64,000 nucleotides of DNA from the NCBI GenBank assembly GCA_038210495.1, contig JBBQWR010000013.1, positions 1 through 64,000 of the forward strand. The letters are read 5' to 3'. The position numbers and the translations under genes were made by a program. Source of the stretch: JBBQWR01 sp038210495 (GTDB lineage: Bacteria; Planctomycetota; Planctomycetia; Pirellulales; DATAWG01). Shown here in pieces: positions 1 through 7,333 of the stretch; the stretch's first letter is position 1; each line of letters opens with the position of its first letter. Below the pieces are notes generated by a model. That model saw nothing but the letters and a program-made list of their open reading frames with translations. It made no database searches and was not told the DNA's origin.

Positions 1-321
1 CAACCTCCATGAACCAAAGGATTCGTTCCGTCAGGCGACAACAATTGTCGCCCCGAAATCCATCCTTCGCTGTCAGCCTTGCCCAAACCAGTGTACATGG
101 TGATAATTTGTATAGGCTGTGATGCGTTCGCCCTGGCTCGCCAACCCAGCGGCGAGATTGCGACGGGAAGGAAACCCAGCCGGAGGATGCCGCGAAGAAG
201 ATTGAAATCGCACAACCGGGGCTTCGGCGAAGCGCCTCCAGCCCCGAACACCCTTACGCTTCGCCCGGGCGCCGTTCGCCCGCGCCCGATTTACAGTTAC
301 AAATCGGCGTCTCGTGAGTCC
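1..321. other. intergenic region with a palindromic repeat
   Basis: I see no convincing gene here; the open frames are Arg/Pro-rich and look non-coding. Positions 215-248 hold a copy of a dispersed palindrome of the form CCGGGGCTTCGGCGAAGC followed by GCCTCCAGCCCCG. Related copies lie near 16462, 22406 and 31694. The rest shows no recognisable RNA or promoter. Confidence 0.6.
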
Positions 322-819
322 CTAATGACGCGGATGGGCCGCTTTATGGAGATTGAGTGTGAGATGGCATTGGCCCTGATGGTGGGCCTCGTGCCAATTG
401 ATGATGTGCAGCACCGTTCGGACGGTAAAATTGCGGGCCGCAAACGCTGCGGGGATTTCCTCAAGCCGATCGTCGCCGTAGTTGGCCAGCGTCGCTAGCA
501 GGTTTTGCCGCGAGCGATCAAGGACTTGTCGAATCGCCGCGGGCGACGGGATATCGTCGTCAGGCGTACTGCCGCCGCGGAAACGGGGCCAGAGCTCGGC
601 GAATGCGCCGGTCTTCTCGGGGACGAGTCGTTCGCTGCCGAAGATGTCTTCCGTCACGCCGACGTGCGTAAGCTGCCAACCGATGTGCGCTCTCCCCGGT
701 CCCGGCCGCCAGGAGAGCACGCTCATCGGGTCGATCGTCTTTTCGATCGTTTCCAGTAAACCAAGCGTACGTTCGCGATTGAATTCATAAACGCGAGCCA
801 TCGTTTCGACGAGCGACAT
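322..819 (-). CDS. DinB-like (DinB/YfiT superfamily) protein
   Basis: This is a 165-residue protein of the DinB/YfiT four-helix fold, a family of small metal-binding enzymes that includes thiol transferases and many uncharacterised members. The expected helices are visible: an N-terminal segment MARVYEFNRERTLGLLETI, a first histidine in the LTHVG segment near residue 52, and a C-terminal INWHEAHHQGQCH cluster that would supply the other metal ligands. Length is normal for the family. The ATG at 819 follows a GGGGAA stretch. It lies upstream-to-downstream on the same strand as the histidine kinase, but they are separated by about 170 bases with a repeat, so co-transcription is uncertain. The substrate cannot be deduced. 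Confidence 0.8.
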   Translation of the reverse strand: MSLVETMARVYEFNRERTLGLLETIEKTIDPMSVLSWRPGPGRAHIGWQLTHVGVTEDIFGSERLVPEKTGAFAELWPRFRGGSTPDDDIPSPAAIRQVLDRSRQNLLATLANYGDDRLEEIPAAFAARNFTVRTVLHIINWHEAHHQGQCHLTLNLHKAAHPRH

Positions 820-903
820 GGATCATTCCCCGGGGGCAAAATGGCGGAACATGCGGCCAAACCGCAGCCACATCTTACCAGCACGCGCGCCAGAGAAAAA
901 CCG

Positions 904-1013
904 TAGGTCAGGCACTCCGTGCCTGACAGGCGCGATGAGAAGGAAGCGGGATGAGTCAGAAGCGTCCTTTTGACGCGATCACCCCGCGTCAGGCACAGGG
1001 CGCCTGACCTACC
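904..1013. repeat. dispersed inverted-repeat element, family A copy 1
   Basis: The left arm reads GTAGGTCAGGCACTCCG followed by TGCCTGAC; the right arm reads GTCAGGCACAGGGCGCC followed by TGACCTACC. The arms are inverted and about 110 bases apart end to end. A second copy with the same arms lies at 37658-37757. The right arm contains the stop codon and the last codons of the histidine kinase gene. No transposase is present, so this looks like a MITE/REP-like non-autonomous repeat. Confidence 0.75.
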
Positions 1014-1816
1014 GTTGATGCGGCTTGCACGACGGCTGTAGCGGTCGTCGCCGCCACTCGCTTGGCCGGCAATCGCAACGTGAACGCCGTTCCTCGGCCA
1101 GGCGTGCTGTCCACGCGAATCCGTCCCTGGTGGGCTTCGATGATGTCCCGGCACATAGCCAGCCCCAATCCCGTGCCTCCCTTGCCGCTCGCGTCGGGTC
1201 CGGACTTGGTCGTAAAGTATGGGTCGAATATCTTTCGCAGCGCCTCGGGCGCAATTCCCGCGCCCGTATCGCGGACCATCAAATCGACCATCTCGCTCGC
1301 GGCGTCTTGGCTGAGCCGGACGATAATCAACCCGCCGTTGGGCATCGCCTGCCGGGCGTTAATCAGCAGATTGAGCAGCACCTGCTGGATTTGATTTCCG
1401 TTCGCCCAAACTTCCGGCGTGGGGTCAACTTGTTTCTCGATCCGCACGCGATACTTTTGCATTTCGCGCTCCAGCAGCATGATCGAATCATCGATCACTC
1501 GGACCAAATCGGTCGGCTCGAAGCCCGTGGATCGGTTCCGGGCGAACCCCAGCACGCCGTTGGTGATTTTGGCGGCCCGGTTACCTGCCGCGAGAATTTT
1601 TTCGAAGGCCTTGTCCCTCGTCGGCGCGTCGGTGTGGCGGATGCCCATCTTGGCATAATTGATGATCGCCATCAGCACATTGTTGAACTCGTGGGTGGTC
1701 GTGCTGATCAGCTCGCCGAGTGAAGTCATTTTTTGAGCTTGGGCCAACTGCTGCTTGAGCATGGCCACTTGCTGTTCGAGACTGGGCTGATTGTCGTGAC
1801 CGTCGGCGATCGGCAT
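989..1816 (-). CDS. cytosolic sensor histidine kinase
   Basis: A 275-residue histidine kinase without membrane segments or a recognisable sensor domain. After a short coiled coil (LEQQVAMLKQQLAQAQK) comes the H-box TTTHEFNN with the phospho-accepting histidine near residue 43. The ATPase domain has the N-box QVLLNLLINARQA, the G1 box DTGAGIAP and a G2 box GGTGLGLA. I chose the ATG at 1816 rather than an in-frame start at 1894 because GAGGGAG sits six bases upstream of it. No response regulator is adjacent, so it is an orphan kinase. The last residues (VGQAPCA) and the TGA are encoded inside the right arm of a dispersed repeat, so the native C-terminus may have been replaced. Confidence 0.88.
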   Translation of the reverse strand: MPIADGHDNQPSLEQQVAMLKQQLAQAQKMTSLGELISTTTHEFNNVLMAIINYAKMGIRHTDAPTRDKAFEKILAAGNRAAKITNGVLGFARNRSTGFEPTDLVRVIDDSIMLLEREMQKYRVRIEKQVDPTPEVWANGNQIQQVLLNLLINARQAMPNGGLIIVRLSQDAASEMVDLMVRDTGAGIAPEALRKIFDPYFTTKSGPDASGKGGTGLGLAMCRDIIEAHQGRIRVDSTPGRGTAFTLRLPAKRVAATTATAVVQAASTVGQAPCA

Positions 1817-1989
1817 AGCGAACTCCCTCGAAGCGAAATAACTTTCCGAACCGGGCAACCTCACCCGAATCGCCAACTCGTCTGGGCTTGCCACAGTGGC
1901 GGCGGCCTCACTGAATTGCCGGACTGATGCTGCTTAACTTGTTATCGATACAAGGCTTATTGCTTCTTTGAGGGTATCGTCGTCCGGCG

Positions 1990-2018
1990 TAGGCAACTAA
2001 AACCCAAGCCGCTATAAT
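1990..2018 (+). promoter_or_regulatory. putative sigma-70-type promoter for the small gene at 2081
   Basis: A perfect TATAAT at 2013-2018 is preceded, with 17 bases spacing, by TAGGCA at 1990-1995, which matches four of six bases of TTGACA. Transcription would start near 2025, giving a leader of about 55 bases. Inferred only from sequence. Confidence 0.45.
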
Positions 2019-2080
2019 CCTGCCCGCGCTCGCGACGCGAGCCCACTGCGCGATAGTTCTCGCCGATTGGAGAATCCAGG

Positions 2081-2344
2081 ATGTACAGCGTCGAACTTTT
2101 GGCGGAAGCCATCGCCGCGGCGCGGCTCGGCGGTTTTGAGATTCGTGAAGAGTGGCTGGCTGGCGCGGGCGGCGGGGCATGCGTAGTTCGCGGGCGCAAG
2201 GTGCTCTTTCTCGACCTGAGCCTGTCGCCCCGCGATCGATTGGATCAGGTGCTGGAGGCTTTGCAGATCGAGCCGGCGATTGCCGTCGAGCGGGTAAGCG
2301 CGACGCTGGCGCGCGTCTTGCGCGCCGCCAAGGCGGCATCATAA
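2081..2344 (+). CDS. conserved small hypothetical protein
   Basis: An 87-residue protein with no domain I can name. It has a central hydrophobic strand (CVVRGRKVLFLDLSLSP), suggesting an alpha/beta fold, then a helix rich in L, E and R, and an Ala/Arg C-terminus. No signal peptide or membrane segment is visible. The ATG at 2081 has GGAG upstream and lies about 60 bases below a TATAAT box, and a terminator follows the stop, so it looks like a single-gene transcript. I recall similar short proteins in planctomycetes but cannot assign a role. It converges on nadD. Confidence 0.65.
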   Translation: MYSVELLAEAIAAARLGGFEIREEWLAGAGGGACVVRGRKVLFLDLSLSPRDRLDQVLEALQIEPAIAVERVSATLARVLRAAKAAS

Positions 2345-2431
2345 ATAGCCGCAGCATCCTGCAGCGCCTCGCTGTTTTTTTGTTCTCGCTGCGACAAAGT
2401 ACAAGACGGCGAAGCAGGATGCCGCGGCTAT
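2345..2431. repeat. dispersed inverted-repeat element, family C copy 1
   Basis: The left arm, 2345-2363, reads ATAGCCGCAGCATCCTGCA; the right arm, 2413-2431, is its near-perfect inverse AGCAGGATGCCGCGGCTAT. The element fills the gap between two convergent genes and its right arm supplies the TAG stop of nadD. A related arm TAGCCGCGGCATCCTGC occurs at about 9389. Confidence 0.7.
2361..2381 (+). terminator. Rho-independent terminator of the small gene at 2081
   Basis: A short stem CAGCG/CGCTG with loop CCT is followed at once by seven T residues (2375-2381). It lies inside the family C repeat, so the repeat may double as a transcription terminator. Confidence 0.6.
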
Positions 2432-3048
2432 CGGGCGCCGGCGACTCGATAGAGACCGCCGGTCGCGATATACATTTCGACCGCCCGAGGCGTGCGAAAA
2501 CGGATGCTCAGCCCCGCTCCGACTCGGCGGCGGATTTCGCTGGCACGCAGATCGACGGCGGGCATCTCAACTTGGTGGCCCTGAATCTCGACCAACCGCT
2601 CTGGCGATATAAACGGCGCCAGCATGCCGAAATCGGGCGCCATCGCGCCTGCCCGGGCGACCACGATCGGCGTGGCCAGTTCGCAAATCCGCCCTGGCTC
2701 TCGCCAAGTCGGCAGATCGGCCAGCGAATCGGCGCCCAAGAGCAAGAAAAGCCGATCGTCTGGCCGCTGGCGGCGCAGGCTCGCCAGCGTGTCCACCGTG
2801 TAACTGACCCCCCCACGATCGATTTCCAAAGTGGAAATGGAGTACGAGGTATCCCCTCCGATCGCCAATCGCAACATTTCAACGCGCGCCGAATCGGCTG
2901 CAAGTGTTGCTTTTAGCTTGTGCGGCGGCAAAGCGGCCGGCATGAACCAAACTTCGTCGAGCCGGCGCTGCTCCCGGCAGCACTCCGCCAGCAATAAATG
3001 ACCAAGGTGCACCGGATCGAAGCTCCCGCCGAATATTCCCAGTCGCAT
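2428..3048 (-). CDS. nadD: nicotinate-nucleotide adenylyltransferase
   Basis: NadD joins ATP and nicotinate mononucleotide to form deamido-NAD in NAD biosynthesis. The 206-residue protein starts with the family's nucleotide-binding signature GIFGGSFDPVHLGHLLLAE. Further hallmarks are the FMPAALPPHK segment, the ISTLEIDRGGVSYTVDTL segment, and the LLLGADSLADLPTW segment that contacts the substrate. The C-terminal SIRFRTPRAVEMYIATGGLY corresponds to the usual C-terminal helix of the enzyme. Length matches bacterial NadD. The ATG at 3048 opens directly on the motif. The usual rsfS or proA neighbour is absent. The stop codon TAG lies within a dispersed repeat that separates it from the convergent small gene. 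Confidence 0.95.
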   Translation of the reverse strand: MRLGIFGGSFDPVHLGHLLLAECCREQRRLDEVWFMPAALPPHKLKATLAADSARVEMLRLAIGGDTSYSISTLEIDRGGVSYTVDTLASLRRQRPDDRLFLLLGADSLADLPTWREPGRICELATPIVVARAGAMAPDFGMLAPFISPERLVEIQGHQVEMPAVDLRASEIRRRVGAGLSIRFRTPRAVEMYIATGGLYRVAGAR

Positions 3049-3096
3049 GGACTATCACCCATCTGAGCGTGGTTCAATTGGACTGACTCGGATAAA

Positions 3097-3126
3097 TTCG
3101 ATGCTCGACCATCTGGCTCCTATAAT
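3097..3126 (+). promoter_or_regulatory. putative promoter of the Gly/Tyr-repeat gene
   Basis: A perfect TATAAT lies at 3121-3126 with a weak upstream hexamer (TTCGAT/TCGATG region, 3097-3103). It would give a leader of about 110 bases before the ATG at 3245. Confidence 0.4.
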
Positions 3127-3244
3127 AATGGTGGGCCAGGAACTTGGAAGCGCAAGGGAACGCTCGGTTGCGAAACGGCCTTCACGGGCGTTTAGGGGCG
3201 CGATATACATTTTCAGCGCGAATAGAAAAAAGGAGGGTAGCGAC

Positions 3245-3778
3245 ATGGCAGGCAAGAGCTTGCTCGCAGTGGCGATGACAGCGGTAGGGGCGATAATGGT
3301 GCTCACGGATTGCCCCCAGGCGAAGGCGCAAACGGGGGTCAGCGTGCAAACGGCGGTGTATTCATCGGCATCGCCGGTGAGCGTTCAGCCGGTGCAGTAC
3401 AATTATCGTCGGGGCGGCGGTGGCTACCGTGGCGGATATGGATATGGAGGCGGGTATGGCTACCGTGGCGGATATGGATATGGAGGCGGGTATGGCTATC
3501 GGGGCGGATATGGATATAGGGGCGGGTATGGCTATCTTGGCGGATATGGATATCGGGGCGGATATGGGTATGGGGGCGGATATGCGTATCGCAGCTACTA
3601 TCGCCCCGATTATTATCGGCCGTATGTAAGCCCCTATGTGTATGGCTACTACGCGCCAGTCCCCCGGTACTATTCCTCTTATGTGCCGTATGTGCCATAT
3701 TACTCGAACCCGGGATACTACTCCAACTACTACCAGCCCTACGTCCCGTCGCTCGGCATCGGCGTTTCGGTGTGGTAA
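3245..3778 (+). CDS. secreted glycine/tyrosine-rich repeat protein
   Basis: A 177-residue exported protein. The start at 3245 is favoured by GGAGGG nine bases upstream. Residues 1-29 form a signal peptide ending AKAQ. After a short linker, residues from about 57 to 118 are near-perfect GGYGYRGGYGYGG-type repeats, followed by a Tyr/Pro-rich tail (YYRPDYYRPYVSPYVYGYY). Such composition is typical of surface or matrix proteins with low complexity. No catalytic motif is present. It has its own promoter and a strong terminator, so it is a monocistronic unit. The repeats come from a recent DNA-level tandem expansion. Confidence 0.75.
   Translation: MAGKSLLAVAMTAVGAIMVLTDCPQAKAQTGVSVQTAVYSSASPVSVQPVQYNYRRGGGGYRGGYGYGGGYGYRGGYGYGGGYGYRGGYGYRGGYGYLGGYGYRGGYGYGGGYAYRSYYRPDYYRPYVSPYVYGYYAPVPRYYSSYVPYVPYYSNPGYYSNYYQPYVPSLGIGVSVW
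3412..3590 (+). repeat. in-gene tandem repeats coding Gly-Tyr units
   Basis: Repeats of about 18 and 36 bases, built on GGCGGATATGGATATGG and GGCGGGTATGGCTAYCG, run through the middle of the secreted protein gene. Adjacent units are nearly identical in third positions, which indicates recent slippage or unequal crossing over. Confidence 0.8.
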
Positions 3779-3817
3779 ATGAGGAGAGCGACCACTCAGC
3801 CGGCGCGTCGCAAACGA

Positions 3818-3846
3818 AGCCCAGGGGAAGACCTCCTGGGCTTTTT
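3818..3846 (+). terminator. Rho-independent terminator
   Basis: Stem AGCCCAGG (3818-3825) pairs perfectly with CCTGGGCT (3835-3842) across a nine-base loop and runs into five T residues. It ends the transcript of the Gly/Tyr-rich gene 40 bases after its stop. Confidence 0.85.
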
Positions 3847-3900
3847 CGTTGGCTCAACTTTATTGGCTCGACGACGAACATCCACCGCCAGATTTAATCG

Positions 3901-4986
3901 ATGTCTTTGCTGCAAGTCACCGACAAGGGCCTGTATTGCGCGGCGGGGGATTTTTATGTCGATCCGTGCCGAGGAGTTGAACGGGCCATCGTCACCCATG
4001 CCCATAGCGACCACGCTCGGCCCGGCTCCAAGCTCTATTTGGCCGCCGATAGAGGCGGTCATGTGCTCCGCCATCGTCTGGGACCTAATGTCCAAATTCA
4101 GCTCGCCCGCTTTGGCGAACGGATCGATCTAAACGGCGTCTGCGTCTCGCTGCACCCCGCGGGACATCTGTTGGGAGCGGCTCAGGTCAGGATCGAGTAT
4201 CGCGGCGAAGTGTGGGTCGCAAGCGGCGATTATAAGACCGAGGCGGACCCGACCTGCGACGCCCTCGAGCCGGTTAGGTGCCACACGTTCATCACCGAAT
4301 CGACGTTCGGTATCCCGCGATTTCGCTGGCCGGCGGCGGAGACCATCTTTGCCGAAATCAACGACTGGTGGCGAGCGAATCAGGCCGAGCGGAAGTCGAG
4401 CGTCCTGCTGGCCTATCCATTGGGTAAAGCTCAGAGACTGCTCGCTGGCGTGAATCCGGCCATTGGCCCGATCTTCGTTCATCCGCAGGTCGCCAGGTTT
4501 AATGCGGCCTATAAAGCCGTGGGCGTTCGATTGCCTTCATGCCAACAACCCGGGCCTCGCAGTACTCACGCCGGACATGGCCGGGCCTTGGTGATCGTGT
4601 CGCCCGGCTCATCGGGAACCGAGTGGCTGCGCAAATTCGGCGCCTGCTCGACCGCCATGGTTTCAGGGTGGATGCAGGTGCGTCGACCTAATCCGATGAA
4701 TGGCGTGGACCGCGGGTTCGTGCTCTCCGATCATGCCGACTTCGAAGGGCTAATCGCCACGATCCGGGCCACCGAGGCCGAGCGGATTTGGGTGACGCAC
4801 GGATACACGGCCGAGTTATCGCAGTGGCTGCGAGATCGGGGGTGGCTGGCCCGAGCGATTCCGATGCGATCTCCATTCGGGGCGAAATTGCCGCCGACGG
4901 ACGATCTGCACGTTCAAAAGCCGCTGTTCGATTTCGCCGTTCGCAGCGATTGCGAATCGGAAGACGCCGAAGTCGTGGAGAGCTGA
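3901..4986 (+). CDS. ligase-associated-type metallo-beta-lactamase exonuclease
   Basis: A 361-residue metallo-beta-lactamase-fold protein of the subgroup annotated as putative DNA-ligase-associated exonuclease (TIGR04122-like). The metal-binding motif THAHSDHARPGS is near residue 32. Further ligand regions are LHPAGHLLGAAQ, ASGDYKTEADP and a C-terminal FVLSDHADFEGL with a final THGY, the usual layout of the beta-CASP-like nuclease group. In most genomes the gene sits beside an ATP-dependent DNA ligase and an Lhr-type helicase; neither is near it here, so it is displaced from its usual operon. The 3' end overlaps the convergent GT39 gene by 73 bases. Confidence 0.8.
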   Translation: MSLLQVTDKGLYCAAGDFYVDPCRGVERAIVTHAHSDHARPGSKLYLAADRGGHVLRHRLGPNVQIQLARFGERIDLNGVCVSLHPAGHLLGAAQVRIEYRGEVWVASGDYKTEADPTCDALEPVRCHTFITESTFGIPRFRWPAAETIFAEINDWWRANQAERKSSVLLAYPLGKAQRLLAGVNPAIGPIFVHPQVARFNAAYKAVGVRLPSCQQPGPRSTHAGHGRALVIVSPGSSGTEWLRKFGACSTAMVSGWMQVRRPNPMNGVDRGFVLSDHADFEGLIATIRATEAERIWVTHGYTAELSQWLRDRGWLARAIPMRSPFGAKLPPTDDLHVQKPLFDFAVRSDCESEDAEVVES

Positions 4987-6494
4987 TAGAGGCGATATTT
5001 GACGAGCGGAATCGACATGAGTTCGTAACCCCGAGGAGCCTCTTCGGAACTGGTTCGCATGCCGATCAGATACGGATGGGGCGCGATGTTCGGCTCGACG
5101 CCTATTTCATGCCAACGGGCTAAATAATTTTGCAGCGGCCAATCGGTCGCCAGTTCGGGCGCCAACCCGACTAATTCTCCCTTCGGCAAAACGGCGGTCA
5201 TCGCAATTGTATCGTGATAGATGTCTTTGTCTCGATGGGGACGCGACGATAGCGAGGCCGACAGAGTCGCAAAAAGTAACAAACCGGCGCCCGACGCGAT
5301 TCGCAAATTCCTGTGAAGTCGGCGCGGCGAGCCAGCTGTTCGAATTGAGCCAATTAGCCAAACCACGGCCGGGCCGCACCAGACGGCGATCGCCAAAACG
5401 TAGTAGGGATAAGACGGAAATGCATAGTGGCCCGATTGCTTCGGACTGACCACGATCGGTAGCGAGGCGCTAAGTGCCGTGACGGCGAAGAACAGCAGAC
5501 CGCGTCGCGGGGCGCCAGCCAGGGAGAGTTGATGGCCCGATCGTCGACGCGCCCACCAGGTGACGCCGCCGGCAATGGCCGCTGGCAGCGCCACTTGGCA
5601 CACAACTCGCCATAGGACATCGAACCGTCCGAGAACGGAATTCACTTGCTCGCGCTGGCCGGTCAGGCTCGCGACCACTTGATTGTGCCAGTAGTCGTGG
5701 GCAAATTTGGCCGCGTCGGGCTGCCAGAGTATCGCCGCCATCATGCCGCCAACGATCGCCGTTAGCCCCGCGCTGGCCAGTCCGGCTTTCACCACCGACT
5801 GCCGTTTTAGAGCCAAGCCGGCGACTAGTGGAATAATTAGAGGAAACAATCCCACGGGCCCTTTGCTCAGAACGGCCGCGACAATCGCCGCCGCCGCCAC
5901 GGTCAGCCAAGCCAAGAAAATGCGCCCGCCCTCACTCGCTCGCAGACCGGCATACACGGCCACCAGTGCGAACAGCCCGAGCGTGTTTTCGAGCATGTTG
6001 TTTTCATAAATCCACCCCCAGCCCGGCAGGACCACCCACAATATCACGGGCGCCCAGTCGAATCTCCAAAGCGACGACTGGCGGTCAACCACTCGTCGCC
6101 AAATCGCGGCGATCACCGCGGCGCTGAGCAGGCCGGTCACCGCTGAATATAGCTTCTCCACCCAATAATGATCCCCGGCGGCTCGAAACAGCAGCGATTC
6201 AAGCCAAAACGCCAGCGGCGGCTGCTCGCGAAAGGCCGGCCCGGCCGCGGAAAACACGGGATGCCAGAAACTCCCAACGCCCGTCGCCATGTTCCGGGCA
6301 ATCGTCGCGTACGTCAGCCCGTCGAAGAACATTCCGGGCTGAGCAATGCCGGGACAAAACCGCAGCGCGATCAATGCCGCTGCCAGCAGCCAACCCGTGG
6401 CTCGCCATGCCGGCGATACAGAGCCCAGCTGCGCGCATTGCTCGACTGATTGCTCGACTGATTGCTCGACTGATTCGCCTGTCGTCCGTGACAT
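4914..6494 (-). CDS. GT39/ArnT-like membrane glycosyltransferase
   Basis: A polytopic protein of about 526 residues resembling dolichyl-phosphate-mannose or undecaprenyl-phosphate-sugar dependent glycosyltransferases (GT39/ArnT/PMT superfamily). The first membrane segment is near residue 35, followed by a periplasmic loop GMFFDGLTYATIARNMATG, which carries the acidic residue typical of the catalytic loop, and an EQPPLAFWLESLLFR segment equivalent to the family's conserved loop. Many further hydrophobic segments run to about residue 410, then a soluble C-terminal part. I prefer the ATG at 6494; an in-frame TTG lies at 6509. The N-terminus contains EQSV repeats from a 12-base tandem repeat. Its sugar and acceptor are unknown. 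The last 24 codons overlap the convergent exonuclease gene. Confidence 0.75.
   Translation of the reverse strand: MSRTTGESVEQSVEQSVEQCAQLGSVSPAWRATGWLLAAALIALRFCPGIAQPGMFFDGLTYATIARNMATGVGSFWHPVFSAAGPAFREQPPLAFWLESLLFRAAGDHYWVEKLYSAVTGLLSAAVIAAIWRRVVDRQSSLWRFDWAPVILWVVLPGWGWIYENNMLENTLGLFALVAVYAGLRASEGGRIFLAWLTVAAAAIVAAVLSKGPVGLFPLIIPLVAGLALKRQSVVKAGLASAGLTAIVGGMMAAILWQPDAAKFAHDYWHNQVVASLTGQREQVNSVLGRFDVLWRVVCQVALPAAIAGGVTWWARRRSGHQLSLAGAPRRGLLFFAVTALSASLPIVVSPKQSGHYAFPSYPYYVLAIAVWCGPAVVWLIGSIRTAGSPRRLHRNLRIASGAGLLLFATLSASLSSRPHRDKDIYHDTIAMTAVLPKGELVGLAPELATDWPLQNYLARWHEIGVEPNIAPHPYLIGMRTSSEEAPRGYELMSIPLVKYRLYQLSTTSASSDSQSLRTAKSNSGF
6437..6472. repeat. three perfect 12-base tandem repeats
   Basis: ATTGCTCGACTG occurs three times without a mismatch inside the start of the glycosyltransferase gene, encoding three EQSV units. 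A multiple of three bases keeps the frame, so copy-number change would only lengthen the cytoplasmic N-terminus. Confidence 0.9.
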
Positions 6495-6635
6495 GTCGAG
6501 GCAATTCAAAAGAGAATCGAATCAACTTGAAAATCGGGCCGAATTATCCTGGTATTCGATAACTGCGGCAAGAGGAACTGTTAGGGCGGCGGCCCATCAA
6601 TAAATCCCGTTCCCAAAAAACGGCCGCGCTGCAAA

Positions 6636-6946
6636 TCAACGCAATCGATTTTTCCAATATCCCGGGCGTCGACTCGCATGAGCTATCGCCAAAACATGAA
6701 TTTCGTCTTCATTAAGCCCAAAATGAGAGCGAATGGAAATCGGTGCAGACGGTATCGCCGAACGGCGGATTGTTTGTTCAGTCGTGTCTCCAAAAGACCA
6801 AATCGCAATGGCATTCGTAAAATGATTTGAATTCCTTCGTCGACCTCGGCCAATAATTCGAGACCCAAACTGGCTCGCTTCGATTCGTACCACCGCACGG
6901 CGTCATGAAGCTCCTTCTCAACGTCAAAATCGACTCGCAAGCTCAT
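6636..6946 (-). pseudogene. ParE/RelE-family toxin, frameshifted
   Basis: The first frame, from ATG 6946, encodes DFDVEKELHDAVRWYESKR and AEVDEGIQIILRMPLRF, typical of ParE/RelE toxins that act on gyrase or the ribosome. It then fails at a run of four A residues (6720-6723 on the plus strand) and stops at 6683. The expected C-terminal part, NEDEIHVLAIAHASRRPGYW, continues in another frame to 6636. Restoring one base in the homopolymer would give a normal toxin of about 103 residues. The ATG overlaps the antitoxin stop as ATGA. Either the toxin is inactivated, or the run is a sequencing error or slippage site. Confidence 0.75.
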
Positions 6947-7194
6947 GCCGAGTTCCGCGAGCTAACCGATCCACGAATTGATGCGAGCACCTCATCCCAA
7001 TCGCGGAGAGTCGTGCGGACCTCGCGGATGGCAATCCCGCGGCGCTCAATCTCTATCGCCCAAGCTTGATCGACGTCATTGTCGGTTTCGGGCGACTCCA
7101 AACTGAGCAGCAATTGCTGAACGACTTCACACCTTTGGTGGGTGGTCAATGCCATCGCGGCGCTCACGATTTCGGTTGGCGTGGCCATATTCAT
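6943..7194 (-). CDS. addiction-module antitoxin
   Basis: An 83-residue antitoxin of the short family usually paired with ParE-type toxins (putative addiction module component, TIGR02574-like). It shows the N-terminal pattern TEIVSAAMALTTHQRCEVVQQLL and the later WAIEIERRGIAIREVRTTLRDWDEVLASIR typical of the group, in which the C-terminal half wraps the toxin. The start at 7194 is set by GAGGAAG seven bases upstream; a TTG two codons earlier is possible. It overlaps the toxin by four bases. A promoter and a perfect palindrome lie upstream, consistent with autoregulation. It remains intact although the toxin frame is broken. Confidence 0.8.
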   Translation of the reverse strand: MNMATPTEIVSAAMALTTHQRCEVVQQLLLSLESPETDNDVDQAWAIEIERRGIAIREVRTTLRDWDEVLASIRGSVSSRNSA

Positions 7195-7242
7195 ATTCAA
7201 ACTTCCTCATCCATTTGCGATAAATCGGCCGACTCACCGGCT

Positions 7243-7259
7243 GATCCGATTATCGGATC
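7243..7259. promoter_or_regulatory. palindromic operator candidate of the toxin-antitoxin locus
   Basis: GATCCGATTATCGGATC is a perfect palindrome with eight-base arms around one central base. It lies about 50 bases upstream of the antitoxin start and just below its promoter, the position expected for an autorepression operator. Confidence 0.55.
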
Positions 7260-7283
7260 CTCCGACCAAAGAACACTGCATCT

Positions 7284-7311
7284 ATTATCGATTACGTATC
7301 AAAAATTGCAA
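7284..7311 (-). promoter_or_regulatory. putative promoter of the toxin-antitoxin locus
   Basis: On the minus strand TTGCAA (7311-7306) and GATAAT (7289-7284) are spaced by 16 bases. The palindromic operator candidate lies immediately downstream. Confidence 0.45.
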
Positions 7312-7333
7312 AAGCCGCACTTGAACCGTCCGT

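Noticed and set aside
3412..3590. Possible CRISPR array because of regular spacing
   Set aside because: The repeats are contiguous, in frame and coding, without spacers.
3339..3881. A His-rich minus-strand frame (HIRPDIHIR repeats) resembling a metal-binding protein
   Set aside because: It is the complement of the Gly/Tyr codon repeats, and the plus strand has a signal peptide, promoter and terminator.
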